DNA from: Pseudocercospora fijiensis CIRAD86
Lineage: Eukaryota > Ascomycota > Dothideomycetes > Mycosphaerellales > Mycosphaerellaceae
NCBI RefSeq assembly: GCF_000340215.1
Contig: NW_006921540.1
Coordinates: forward strand, 1,482,377 to 1,546,376
DNA: 64,000 nt
Reading direction: 5' to 3'
The notes below the pieces were generated by a model. That model searched no databases. It worked only from the letters and a program-made list of their open reading frames with translations, and was not told where the DNA came from. Made by a program: the position numbers and the translations under genes. Position 1 is the first letter of the stretch, and the number at the start of each line of letters is the position of its first letter. Shown piece after piece: positions 1 through 12,769 of this stretch.

Positions 1-234
1 CCCTAGTAACGGCAAAAGAGCGTAGTAAATGTAATATAGTTACTATTATAGCCGGCAATCGTAGCCGGCAGTCGAATAAGAGTGTCCTTATAGTAAAACT
101 AATATAGTCTCTAGTTTAAACTAGGAATCTATATAGTTCGAAAAAACTAAACTAGAACTAGGGAGCTAGTTTGCCGCTAAGAAACTAAACTATATACGTT
201 TAGTAGTTCGGAAACCGAACTACTACGGGGTCTA
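1..234 (+). mobile_element. Right terminal part of a hAT element
   Basis: The window opens inside the terminal region of a hAT-family element. It ends with ACTACTACGGGGTCTA at 219-234, which matches, with one RIP-type change, the terminal repeat of the complete hAT MITE at 46,484-46,876. The subterminal sequence (GCCGCTAAGAAACTAAACTA, then a paired GTAGCCGGCA motif near 50-75) recurs at 16,900-16,990 and, reverse complemented, at the left end of the hAT relic at 35,590. No coding sequence is visible here. The left part of this copy lies outside the window. Confidence 0.7.
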
Positions 235-2100
235 CGACCGTAGTAGTATATTCTAATAGATCTTACTATAAGCTTACTAAAAGGTTCCGACTTTAAATAG
301 CCTCTAGTTTTGTAATATACTAGTCGTCGTTTGCTGCCTTACTAAACGTAAGGAGGTATTAAACGCCCGTAGCCTAATTGCGAAGAATACGGCTTAGGTC
401 TTCTACTAGGACGTATAGAAAGATATAGGCCTACCTAAATTAATTATGTCTAATCGTAGCCCGAATTCTATTACCTGCTTTTAGAAGCGCCTCTATAAGC
501 GACTTAAAATTTAACTACGCCTTTTAACGGCTTACTACCTATAGACGGACGGGCAAACGGAACGTTCTAACGCTTAGATCGAATAGATTATTAGGTGTTT
601 CTGCAATTACTATTAAAAATAACTAGCAAAGACTAACGCCTTCTATTTAATTTGCTAATAATAATTAGGAATTAGCTACGATTTAAACTACGCCTTTCTA
701 CGCTTCGACTAGTTTTTATCCCTAGACTAGTATAGAACTAGTAGAGATTAACCCGGGACCGCCCGCAAACGACCTAGAAAGAGATACTAATACCTTTACA
801 CTTTAGATAGCTTAGACCTATTAAGAGCTCTAGGACGAAATAAGGTACGCTTAGGAGGTATACGAGCACTACGCTAATTAGCGTAGACGCGTAGCGCTAG
901 ATTACTAAGTCGGAGATTACGTATATATCGAACTTACGGTATACTAAAACTAACCGACTTTTAAAGAAACTTAACTAGAAAAACCTAGGACCTTTCTAGA
1001 TTACGAAGAAAGTCGGTATATACGTATACGAGCTAGATCTCTTCGAAAATCTTAATATTTATCCGGTAAAGCACGTTATTAGCCTAAGAACCGCCGGAGA
1101 AATTACGGATTCCGAAAGCATCCTACCGATTCTAGAAGTTACCGAGGCTACTAATTAGGCTAAGGATAAGCCGGAGTCTACCTTAGGTATAGTACTAGCG
1201 ATTATCGGCTAGAGCTTCGGTAATACGAACTTCGGAAATCTAAACCCTCCTAGACCGTAGGGAGAGGTATAGTAGGAGAGGTACTTAGACGAAGATACTA
1301 TTTAGGAATCTCTACGTTATATTATCTTTGCCTATAAACTAATCGAGGAATTTCTATAAGACTATACCGACTATATAACTATAGAATTAGCCGTCCTAGA
1401 ATACTTCTACTAAGAAGTATACGAATAGAATCTAGAATAAGGTCTACGACCCGAACTAGGGTAAGAATACTAGTACCTATTATATACGGAGCTTCTTTAG
1501 CGTCGTAGGAACTCTATATAAAACGAGGGGGGGCTACTATTATAGTAGCTAACTAGAACATATCGACAAGTCTTATAAACTAGCCGCTATACTATAAAGT
1601 AATATCGGATTTAAGTTGCCTTAGTAGTAGGGGCCCCTAGCGAAGTAGGTCGCCTAGTTAGCTGCCTATTTAGCCGTATAACGTAATATCTTAGATACTC
1701 CCGCGAAGGCCGTACGTAGTAGTTTAATACCGTATACCTAAATATACAAACGACGGAACGGTACCGAACGACGCGTACGCGCGTACGAACGATAGCAAGT
1801 AAGATATATAGAGCTATAGGATAGATCCGAGTAGTAGGAAAGAGCCGGGAGATATAGAAGAGCTAGGAGAAATAAATTTACTTAAGAGCGGTTAAACGAG
1901 ATTGTACGCGCGCTCGCGTATAGCGCGTAGGAAAGGACCTAGAGATAGAGATTTATAAAGAAGAGAGCAAGTAAGATATATATACCTACGCTTATACGAC
2001 GGACGTATCTAGCGCCCGTAAAGCGGGATACTTAGGAAGGGACTCTCCCTCTAAGGCTCCCTTCTTTCTTTTTATCGTAGTTCGTCTTATATAGATAGTA
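235..2100 (+). pseudogene. Ty3/gypsy integrase relic, RIP-mutated
   Basis: Around 420-620 the plus strand encodes a recognisable retroviral-type integrase core. The piece at 545-565 reads TDGQTER, preceded by Ala-Tyr-Tyr-Leu-stop where the family has Ala-Tyr-His-Pro-Gln. His to Tyr, Pro to Leu and Gln to stop are all C-to-T changes, mostly in CA context, as RIP produces. The upstream residues resemble the usual 'livSDrgp.F' stretch. Many in-frame stops make it non-functional. Reverse transcriptase is not in the window. The C-terminal part up to about 2,100 is degraded and I could not confirm a chromodomain. The left edge abuts the hAT end at 234, so the copy is probably truncated. Confidence 0.65.
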
Positions 2101-2579
2101 GCTATATTAATTTAGTGCTTCCTTTAGTTTAGTTTAAAGTTTAGTATATATGCTTACTACTCTGCCTCTAACCCTTATAACTACCTTAGCGCTTTTGGCT
2201 AAGGCTATTTTCTAAAACTCTACATAATGCCCCCGGTATAGTACTATTTCTAGATACTATTAATATATAAAAATCTCGGCCTAACCTACGAGTAAGTAAC
2301 TAAATAACTATACCGACTTACTATTACTTTAGCGAACTGTAATCCTTGCTAGCGATAGCGTTATTCGCCGGTCGGTTCTAGAGGTCTCCTCCGTAGCTGC
2401 TAAAGCTATTAGCGCCGTAATACTACGCCTTATAGAGGGCTTAGTTAGTAAGGGGGTTAGTAGCCTTCTCCTAGATATTCTTTAAGTTCTTCCTTAGTAA
2501 ACTAGAGGATTTGTTTAACTTCGTTCTAAGTAATATAGCTTAACTAAGGAATTCGGCCGACTAAGATATCTAAGATATA

Positions 2580-5030
2580 GCTAAGACCGTCGACTAGAAT
2601 AGCTATAGGGAAAGCGAATAGTACGAAGGAGTTTAATCCTAGGGTAGCCGTTAGGTTGCAATATACTTTAGCAACCTACGAGACTATTAAGTTCTTGTAG
2701 CCCTTAACCTTAGTACTATTAATAACGCGAGAGCAGCTAGGGTCGATTAATATATAGTTGTTCTTAGCCTTTAGATCGCTATATAGGAGGTATAGTATCT
2801 AAATAGAGACTTCGCACTTCTTAAGGGAGGTAAGAATGTACTCTACTTCCTACTCGGCTTGACTATCGAATGTGTGCTTAAGGCTGTAGTCGGTAAGGTA
2901 CTTATTAGCAAGCTTATCGATCTTATTTAGTAGAACTAGGCCGCGGTCCTTAGGCTTCTAAACCTAGTTTGTAAAGACCTCTAGCTTATATATACCTTCG
3001 ACAATAGTAGAGTAGCTAGTCTTATCTTTAGATGTAGGGCTAACCGTAATACGTAGGCAATTAGCACTATCGCTAGCTACGAGCCTTACTATATTTTAAC
3101 CGATACGAGTAGACTCCTTAGGAGAGCAGTTCTCGTAGCCTTCTTCGCCTACCTTATAGTACTTAGTAGGCTTAGGAATAGAGATAAGATCGTAGGTATA
3201 GTTAGGTCGAAGACCAATAGCTGAGAGCTATAAGGCAGGGTACTAACGAGTAATCTAGTTCCTAATACTATAAAGCTAAAGTGCGTTACGACCCTCCTAC
3301 TTCTACTAGTAGGTAGCTTACGTATATACTAGAGGTATATCTAAAAGACTAAAACTCCTTCTATATTAGGTTAATAAGTAGAGGAAGGTAGGCTTCGCGA
3401 GGATCTTATAGCTAGCTAAAGACTCGAAAGAAGGTAGTATTGCTAGTCTAACTAAAAGTAAAAACGATCGAAGGAGGTACCCTAGCTAAGAATACTAGCG
3501 ACTAATTTGCTCTAACGATTAGTAGGCGTAAGGTTACGAGTAATAATACTAGTAGCGTTAAAGGCATAGAGCCCTAGAGAGGTTAGGGTAGTAATAGGAT
3601 GTCTAGGAAACTAATTAGTATAGGCTAGATTAGCCTTAAGGGTAGTAAAGGCATCCTAATTAGCGACTTTACGTCTAATTTTTAAAAGGCGACTAATAAC
3701 GACACTCGTCTTAGTACTAGTATAGAGACTATAGATCTTAGCGGACTTCTTAATATAGTTAGCATATATCGTAAACTATTCTTTACCTAGCTTGCTAAGG
3801 TCGTTATACTATTAGTAGATAGATAACGCGATAGAGGCTTTGCCTATATCTAACCTAGGAACTATATCGATATTAGTAATAAGGTACGCGATCGAGTTAC
3901 CCTTATAAGAACTACAAATGTTCTTAGTTAGTAGAATTAGTAAAAGGCCTCTATATCTACGCTTACTAGCGGAGCCCTCGGACGAGATATCTTCTAGCGG
4001 CGCGTCTAGTATATCTATATCGGAGTCGCCCTACTATTGCTTAGAGCTAGTAGATATAGTAGACTTCTAGGAAGCCTTATAAATACCTAACGGGCCTATA
4101 GAGCTTTCTAGCTCGCTACTTCGGCCTTAGCGCGCTTGTTATAAACTTGTTAAGAGACCTTATAGTTACGAGTCGAGCGACGGTCTTTAGCCTATATTTC
4201 TATAGCGAGCGCTAGACTAGTAGCCGTATCGGCCTCTATCTAAAGGCAAAGAACCTTACGTTCGAGAATATCTATAATAGGTAACTCTTAACCTTCGATA
4301 ATAAAACCTATACTATTAATACGACCGCCCTTCTCTTTTAGTAGATCTTTAGTAGACTAAGCGTTAGGATCTACCTTAGTAATTATATCTATATATCGCT
4401 TCTAGTAGGCTATCGTAAAGTCGTTAACTATAAAGGATAGATTAACCGACTGCTTACCCTACTTCCTACTAGTAGTAGAAACGCGATAGATTATAATATA
4501 TAAAAGCTATTTAGCTCTACCGCGACGGTCTAGGTACTTGTTTACGAAAGAAGCGACCTACTTAGTAGGCTTCTATCCGTCGTAGGCGAAGTTAATAAGG
4601 CTCTTTAGAAGGCTGCTTAGACCTCCCTACTACTCGAGGGCTTAACTAAGGTTCTTAAAGCGAAGACGGATTATAGTACTAGCTTATTTAAGGTTTTAGA
4701 CAATAGGGAAGGCTTACTAAAGATCTATCTCTTAAAGAACGTCGCGCTTAAAGTTACGCTTACTAAAAGACTAGCGTAAGTTGTTTATACTATACGATAC
4801 TAAGATAGCGGCCTTCTTAATATTTCTATCGATAACGCGTAGGAGAGCACGAGCGTTTTAAATCTTCTCTTAGGGGTTATCGATACTAGTTATAATCTAG
4901 ATTAGAACGAGGGCGGCTTAATTCGGGTTAAGGGGTGCCGGTAGCGCGCTACTACTGCTAGTACCTAGCTACTTAGAGACGCCGGAAGATATATAGTTAA
5001 CCGGAGTAGAGATAGAACGAGCTTTGTAAA
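2580..5030 (-). pseudogene. Unidentified coding relic, RIP-mutated
   Basis: The minus strand keeps a long frame with few stops, best between about 3,180 and 2,620 and between 4,450 and 3,950. The conceptual protein contains stretches such as KPKDRGLVLLNKIDKLANKY and NNYILIDPSCSRVINSTKVK. Stops sit where Gln is expected, so this was once a protein of several hundred residues. I do not recognise the family; it is not an obvious reverse transcriptase, integrase or DDE transposase. It could be the transposase or a passenger gene of an element whose ends I could not find. Flanking bases 2,101-2,579 show nothing assignable. Confidence 0.4.
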
Positions 5031-6200
5031 ATATACTTAATGTTTGTTAATAAGGAATAAAGGGTTTAGATAGAGAGGAGGCGGGCGGTAGTAAGAAGGT
5101 TAGTATTCGAGTATAGAAGAAAGAGCTTAGGAGGCTCGCCTTAAATAGGGCACGAAGGTAATATAGTCTATATATCCCGTTCCGATAAAGCAAACGGATA
5201 GCGGCTATATATAAGTCTTAAAAGTAAAGCTATATACGAGACTTCTTTATTATTAGGATAGGCTAAAGTTTAATAATCGATCTAGCTAATTGCTAGCGGC
5301 GGCTACCCGCCTTTATTAACCTTTAGCCTTCGTAGGTTCTCGTATACTCGAAATGTAACTAGTTAGTTCGAGTCCCTAGTAGTAATATATAGCGATAAGG
5401 CTAGCGGGACTAATAATATCCTCGGGGTAGTATTAGCTTTTCTCTAGAGATACTTAGTAATAAGAACAAATTACCTAGGCCTAGCGTAGCTAATTTGTTA
5501 TTATATTAGCCTATAGTACTGTCGTTAGTAAATAGAGCTTTTAAGTTATTTTCTATAGTAGCGAATACGTAAATATACTCCGTACTTATATCTTCTTCTT
5601 CCTTCTAGATACGAAGCTTAATGATAGCCTAAGGTCCTATATTCTTAGAGGCTATAGGCCCGGCTTATTATATCTATCTAAGAACTATAAAGGGAGAGGG
5701 AACCTCCCTTTCTTAGTATCCTACGCAACTAATAGTAATTAGAGCCGGAATAGTCTTCTCTAGCGGAGTATCTTATTATCGTTACTACCTAAGGATCGCT
5801 GCTAGAGACTAGGAAACTAGAGAGTAACTCGGCTAAGAAGGCGCGTAATAGTCCTAGTAGGGTAGGTCGGGTCCGACTAGCTTCCTAATACTATCCCTAG
5901 GGTATTATTAGGAAGTTATACCTCGTATAGTTCTTTCTAAGGAGATATAAAATAAATAAAGTTATAGTAATATTAATCGCAAGATAACAAGCAGTAGCAA
6001 GGTAAAGCAATAAGGTAAAGTAATAATAATAACCGAGAGTATTTATATTAGGAACTAATAATAATAGATAATAGGGCAGTAGGGACTAAAGCTATAAGGC
6101 AGTATACCGTATTAACAGCGCGGAGAATAGTTAACTAAGCAAGAAGGGGATTAGGTATAGAAGCAAGAAATATAGGGTAGGGTAGGACAAGTAATTAATT
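5031..6200. other. RIP-mutated sequence without identifiable gene
   Basis: The stretch has the same TA-rich, CA/TG-poor composition as its neighbours. No reading frame or motif could be assigned on either strand. It may hold the 3' LTR of the minus-strand gypsy relic that follows, but I could not match an LTR pair. Confidence 0.4.
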
Positions 6201-7732
6201 AGTAGTCCCGGGGTCGTCCTATAGTTCTAGGCGCTCTTCGTCGCTAGACTAGTTCGGCTCTTCCTCGGAGTCGGTATTAGATAGCTAGAAGTCTCTTTCT
6301 TTATCCGGTTCGCTATTACAGTTAATATCGGAAATGCTCTATATATAGTTAATTCGTATATAACCCTCCCTTAGTTCTTAAGTTATTCCTAATAGCTTAC
6401 TAAGACGAACCTAAGGATACGTAAAGTTTTCAGGTAGAATAGGATCTATAATAGCGGTAGGATCCTCTTCCCGGTAGGTATCTAAGGTTAGAAGAGGCTC
6501 TATAGAAGCCCTAACTTCCTCTTCTATAGATAGAGGGCAGGTAGGCTATCGTAGCTTACCGATCTTCTTTAGGTTTGCCTAAGGGTACGTATATTTTAAG
6601 GTAGCACTATTAAGTTCTTAAAGGAGGTATATAGAACCGTTAGAAAGGACCTCCTAGACTCTATAAGGACCCTTCTATTTAAAGGCTAGTTTATAGGAGT
6701 AAGTAGTCTCTAGCTTAGACCGGTAGAGAAGAACTATATCGCCGACCTTTAGAGCTTCCTAAGTAATAGTATTATAGTCGTCGAAATACTACTTAGCCTC
6801 TTTACGAAGGCGACGTTACTAAGTAAGACTCTCCTAAGAAGTCGTATTTATCTCTTTAAGAGCTTTCGCCTATAGAGTAAGGAGATCCGCTCTAGTACGA
6901 ATAGACCCCTAGTTATAAATACTATACGTACGATAGGATAGGTCGATTAGAAGAATAGCGTCCCTCCTAATTATTAGTTCCGCTAGTATAAGTCCGGTCG
7001 TATCGATAACTATTATTCGGTCCGCCTAAAGAAGGGATAAGACGTAGGTAGAAATAGGAACTGTCCTATCCCTACCGTTAATTATCTTAGATAGGGCTTT
7101 AATTAAAGAACGATAGCTACGCTTAATAACAGTATTAGACTAGATATAGTACGAGGAGATACGAACATTCTTCGCCCTATACGAAGTGAGTAGCGCCTAG
7201 ACTTCCTAAGCTACATTAGTAGTAGTATTGTCTAAGATAATTTCGTATAGTAAACCCTATCTATAGAATAGGTCCTTAGGTAGGAAGGTAGCAATATTAT
7301 AGGCCCTAGTAGTATAATAGCCCTTATAGAAATAATAGGCCTCTAGCTATCGAGAAAGACCCTCTCGAGTAGTATATAAGCTATCTTACGGCTAAGGTAG
7401 ACTAAGGACGTCGAATATACCCTCTATCGCCTAGTAGCTAAGCTCCTCGTATACTACTAAAGAGGTATATTAATTATAGACTATTGCTAAACGATGCGAC
7501 CCTTAATTAGGAACCTCTAAGATTAGCAAATAATACGTCGGTACTAGCTCTTTAATAGCCTAGGTGCTTTCTTTATATAAGGTAGGAAATAGGCGATATA
7601 ATAGGAGTTATCTAAGTAGACCCTATTAAGAATATTACCCCTATCTTGTCTATCCGCCTTAGTATCGGCCTAGCTATCTTAGTTACTAGTAGTAGAGCCT
7701 TCTTTAGGTTAGTCGTCGAGTTAGTCGTCGGG

Positions 7733-7933
7733 TTAGCCTTTAGAAGTAGGGTCGGCAATCGCTAGTATAGCATTAATATAGAGTTTAGTAAAGAAGGTAT
7801 AGTCGATAATAGCGTCTATATCCTCTTCTTTTATTATCTCGGCGTTATCTGCTTCTATAGTAGGCCTTCTCGAGAGGCAATCTAGTATAGAGTGCTTCTT
7901 CCTAGGAATATAGCAAACGTCGAAGATAAACAA
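7733..7933 (-). pseudogene. Gypsy RNase H-integrase connection fragment
   Basis: This 66-codon open fragment contains HSILDCLSRRP near its start. It matches the conserved connection (H-x-x-x-D-x-L-S-R-R-P) that follows RNase H in Ty3/gypsy polyproteins. It is a surviving open piece of a longer broken frame, not an independent gene. Integrase is expected at lower coordinates (6,900-7,700), where the frame is too damaged to show clear zinc-binding residues. Confidence 0.65.
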
Positions 7934-8449
7934 ATAGATCTAGGCAACCTACCGAGCTATCGTAGAGTTAGGTAGGTCGGGGGCTATAGTGTTAAGTTAA
8001 TAGACTAGCGTTTAAGTATCGACCTTAAGGCGAAAGAATACTCTAAAGAGCTAAGGTCTAAACTTCTTAAGAGCCTTATAGACTCTAAGGCAGTCCCGCT
8101 TACTAGTATTATATCGGGCCTCGATAGGTTTCTATAGGCTAGACTTATACCGTATAGGGAGATTAACGTAAGGATAGCTCCTTATAGTTATACTATATTA
8201 GTATTTCTCTATAGCCTTCCCCGCTCGAGTCGATAGCTACGATTAGTAAGCTAGTACTCTCTAAGTAGTTAATAGATATAAGTATAGAGGCGCTAACGAG
8301 TGCTTTAGTAACCTTATTCTTAGCTATTTAGTATATAGAGGTCTATTCGAACTTAGCATCCTTCTTAAGTAAGGCGTATAAAGGCTTATATACTAGTATA
8401 AAGTTCTTAACCTAGATACAAAAGTAGGAGACTACTCTAAGCTAGATTC

Positions 8450-9150
8450 GGACATCTTTCTAATAGGGAGGGTCTAGCTAGGAAACAATCTTTCGGACCC
8501 GTATACTATTAGGATAGCGGCCGTTTTTATCGGTTACAAACCCGATAATATTTATTCGTTTATATAGGAGCTAAAGCTTCTCTTTATATACCGTTAGGTT
8601 AGCCCGCTCTAAGTCGTAGATTATACTATCGAGGTTCTAGATATATTCTAGAATAAACCTCTAGATACTAGGCTCTACTTCCTTGTTATCGTGCCTAGTC
8701 TTAGGGCCCCTAATACTAATATCGTCGAGAAATAGTATCGCTATATAGGAAATATAGGCGGCGAGGACTTAGTTTATAGTACGAACGAACTAGGCTACTA
8801 AGTTAGTCGCCCCTTAAGGAAGTATAGTCTACCTATATAGACTAAGAGGCGTCTCGGAACTAGTTAGGTCTCTACTATTAGGGTAGAGGGGGATCTAGTT
8901 TTAGCCTAAGAATACATTAACTAGTAAAGCTACTATATAGTTAGCGAAGGCTTCTAAGAACCTATTAGTCTCTAGGGGAAGATTAGTATCTCTAATCGTA
9001 ACTATATTAAACTTCTAAGCCGCGTTAATTAGTTTATACTTCTTAGGTTCCCTAGGAGCCGTCTTCTTCTAGACTAGGAAGTATAGGTTGCGATACGAAC
9101 TTTAGGAAGGCTCTAGAGTGCCTGCCTTTATACGCTATCGTATTATATCT
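8450..9150 (-). pseudogene. Gypsy reverse transcriptase segment
   Basis: The minus strand near 8,850-8,690 encodes a 'LP-stop-GATN' stretch, matching the usual LPQGATNS of gypsy reverse transcriptases with Gln turned into stop. It is followed by FLDDISIRGPKT at about 8,732-8,697, the catalytic (Y/F)xDD box. The two aspartates are intact here, although the flanking frame carries RIP-type stops. The RGP sequence after the box is common in fungal gypsy polymerases. The boundaries are estimates. Confidence 0.7.
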
Positions 9151-10796
9151 TCGACTATACCTCGTAGACTTAGGTTTAGTTTAAATCAACTTTAAAACCT
9201 AGGTAGGCCTAGGGCTTATATTTAATCGTTTAGATCCTCTATAGAGGAGTAGCCTCCGGATTAATACTACCTAGGTAAGTAAAGTCGTATACTAGTATAG
9301 CCTTACGGTTATATAGAAGCTCGTATAGTAGGTCCTACTTAAGGTCCGAAAGTTCTCTACTAGGTTTAATATTTGCAAGCCTCTCCGATATTAGCCTTAA
9401 CCCCCTAGGAATAGTAGAGAACTTTTTAGTAATATATCTCTAGTTATATAGACTATCCCTCGGTAGCAATACTACTTCTCGGTTAAGGCACTTTTGCCGC
9501 TAGTTAGGATTCCCGCTAGGGCTAGAACTATCTATAATATATATACTGCCCTTTATAGGTTTAATCTTGTTAGCTACTCTCTTATATAGGTTATACGTAC
9601 TAATTACTCGTATAATCGGAGCCTTCTCCCTCTAACGCTAGGCCTAGAGATTAGTATAATATAATAGCGTATATACTTTATTAGAGGTATCCTTAAGTCG
9701 GTACGTATATAGCTAGTAATCCTAATTTATAATGCCGGCGAAAAGGTTAGTCTTGTAATAATACCCTAGGGGTAGTATTAGACTCGTACTCTAATTAGTT
9801 AGATCGGTCTTAGGTAGATCGGAGATAGTATCTACCTCTACCGACGACGTATATAATAGTATTATTACCGAGATTAGTAGTAGTCTTTATATCTATATAC
9901 TCGCTATCGCCTCGAGTATTCTTCTTCTTAGTATAGAGCCTAGAAACTTGCCTTAGCGTACGCTTCGGCGCACTTCTAGATATAACCTATTTAACCTATA
10001 CTAATTTTTAGCGTAGATTGTCCGTCTTATAACCGCGCCCTAACGTTTCCCGAAGCTCGCTATAAGGTAGTAAGAATGTCCTCGTAGGTCCTATAGCTAG
10101 TATTGCCGATATAACCCGTAAAAGCAATCCGGTTGCCCTTCTAGTTAGCGCTAGTTCCCTTCTAGGAGCTATTATTATAGTTGCGCTAGACGCCTCGGAC
10201 TATACGAGACTATAGTCGACCTAGAATAATTAGTATATTTAGGTTAGCGGCAATCTAGAAGGTAATAGCAAAGTATATACCGAAGGCATCTACTATAATA
10301 TTATAGTAGGCACCTACTAGTATAAGCTCCCTATTTACTCCCTATATACCGAGGGAGATATCTCTATTTATTAGTAGCTTAAGCTATTTAGCTTAAAGCT
10401 TACTTATAATAAGTAACTCCGAACTATTATTAAGTATTACTAGCTTCTTCTAACTATAGTTCCTAATAGTAACCTTAATATAGATACTAGGAACGAGGGC
10501 GAAGGAACGAGTAAGTACTAAAAGCTCTATATTATTAGGGATAGAGTATAGTTCCTTAGGTCGGGGAGGCGCTACTCGACTAATTTATTAGCTAGTAAAT
10601 CGGATAGCCTTAACTAAAACTCAAACAGGCTCTAAGGCATTATTACCTTAGCTTCTCTCCTCGACCTCCTCTTTGTTAGTATTATCGATATCCTCCTAGT
10701 TTTAAAGGATTACCGATTCCTCTTCTGCTAACTCTATAGTACCTGTAAATTCCGGGAGAAACTGTAGGGAAGAGATATTAATAATAGAGGACGGAA

Positions 10797-10935
<139 letters not shown>

Positions 10936-11400
10936 GCTATAGTATAAGTTACCGAGGGTAGTATAACCTGTTGCAATATAGGTAGCTATACTTAGTATAA
11001 TAGGATAGTAAACCTACCGTTTAGGCTATAGTAATTAGAGCCCTATAGTATAGGTACTAGTAGAGTATAATAGGAATAATATACTATATAAGGTTAATAA
11101 TCTATTTACTCTATAGAAGAAGGGCACTTTTATAGGTTTAGCGCTTAGATAGCCTATCCTCTAAGGGTATAGGGCCGGTTATTAGCTAATAGTATATTAT
11201 ACTATATATATACTTAGAGAGTATTTAGAGCGCGCTATATAGGGGTATATTCTATATATAGAAACGCTTATAGAGGATACTAAGAATATCTGCCGTATCT
11301 ATTACTATCTTAAATAAAGATATTCTAGCCTATAAGAATCTAATCTAGGGTTAAAAATCCTTCTCTATAGTCGTAGCGCGCTTCGTATTAGGTTAGAGAT
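10936..11400. other. RIP-mutated sequence without identifiable gene
   Basis: The stretch is TA-rich with no assignable frame. It might be the 5' LTR region of the minus-strand gypsy relic that ends nearby, but no partner copy was recognised. Confidence 0.35.
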
Positions 11401-11931
11401 CCTATCGATCCTATTAATCGCGAGCGATCCCTAGGACGGGCCGTCCTAAAATCCGAGGAAGTGTAGGGCCTAGGAACGTATAGGACGCGGGACTTAGAGC
11501 CCGACTATTGGAGCCCGACCGTTGGACCCCGACTAATAGAGCCCGACTACTATTACTATACTACTACTACGAGGTATTTAGGGGTATTACGGACTAATAT
11601 ATATGAAATTTAGCGGTTTTGTAGGGTTTTTTTATAAATAAATTCTTTCCGTTAAGGCTTTCTTAAAAGCCGACGCTTAATAAGCAGAACTTTGTAAAAA
11701 AAAAGTATACTCGAGATTCTTTTCTAGACTCTAAGATAATTACTAGGTATTTAGACTTAAAAACTTATAACAGTCTTATTAGTAGGTAGGGCTTTAAGAT
11801 CTATTGTTTAGATTTCTAAAAAGAGCAAAGTATAACTTAGAAAAAGCTAAAATTCTATATTACCTATTTCTTTTTCCTCCCTTTAGTTTCTTAGGATATC
11901 TAGAAATTATATATTTTTTTATAATAAAGTA

Positions 11932-12093
11932 CTAAAAATAGAGTACTTTTCTACTATATTACTAAGCCGTAAACCTACTAGAAAAAAAAACTAGAAGTAG
12001 AATTTCTAGAAAGGGGATTTTTCTTTTCTTTATATCTTTTTGTCTAGAAGGCTTACGGGTTAGTAATATAAGACAAAAATGTTCTATTTTTAG
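11932..12093. mobile_element. Stowaway-like MITE, copy 1
   Basis: This 162-bp element has long inverted arms, starting CTAAAAATAGAG and ending TCTATTTTTAG, with arms of about 50 bases that also share the 'ATTACTAAGCC' block. It is flanked by TA on both sides, as expected for Tc1/mariner-type MITEs. Related copies lie at 12,430 and 34,697. Confidence 0.7.
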
Positions 12094-12429
12094 TAGAGAA
12101 TAAGTTATCATTTTTGAGTTATAGGTTAAGGGAGCCCTAAGCGATCCTAAGCGATCCTAAGCGATCCTAGCGATCCTATCGATCCTAGATAATTATCTAA
12201 AAGTCTTTTATATATTCTTTTTTAAATAGTACAAGAACTAATAGATATAAAGATTTAAAAATCTATAATTATATAATTATACTAGAGAAGACGAGATTTG
12301 ATACTTTATATTTCTAAAAATAGTATACTAGGATTTAGAAAAAGCTAAGAGTGTTCTTTTTGTATTTTACTATTTTAGCTTTTATAAAATAGATAACCTG
12401 TAAAACTTAGACTGTTTTCTAAGACTATA

Positions 12430-12594
12430 CTAGAAATAGAACATGTTTGTCCTATATTACTAAGCCGTAGGCCTTCTAGATAAAAGGATAGATAAAGTTA
12501 AAACTACTAAAAAAAGATCTTTTCTTTCTTAAATATATTTTTATCTAGAAGGTTTATAGCTTAGTAGTATAAGACAATAATGTTCTATTTTTAG
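12430..12594. mobile_element. Stowaway-like MITE, copy 2
   Basis: This 165-bp palindromic element starts CTAGAAATAGAAC and ends GTTCTATTTTTAG, flanked by TA on both sides. The internal arm ATTACTAAGCCG pairs with a RIP-altered counterpart near 12,557. It has the same family and orientation type as the copies at 11,932 and 34,697. Confidence 0.7.
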
Positions 12595-12769
12595 TATAGT
12601 TTTAGACAAAAGTCTAAGTTTTATAGGTTACCTATTTAGAATTCTAGGATCGCTTAGGATCGCTCGCGATCGATAGGATCGATAGGATCGTCGCGATCGT
12701 CGCGATCGTCGCGATTAGGAAAAATGTTTTTATAGTAGAAGGGGATTCCTTAGAAAATAGTATCTAAAA

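Larger units (their letters stand above)
11400..12736. mobile_element. GATC-rich non-autonomous repeat unit, copy 1
   Basis: The unit starts with a palindromic GGACGGGCCGTCC block near 11,438 and carries repeated GCGATCCTAA words at 12,140-12,190 and a (GATCGTCGC)n-like run at 12,680-12,716. It shares long direct similarity with 34,185-34,980: the GAGCCCGACTA words, the motif TTTTTATAAATAAATT, and the closing GATCG-rich block. It encodes nothing and contains two Stowaway-like MITEs. Its right end (GATTAGGAAAAATGTTTT) resembles the terminal repeat of the 34,094-34,991 copy; the left end is unclear. Confidence 0.6.
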
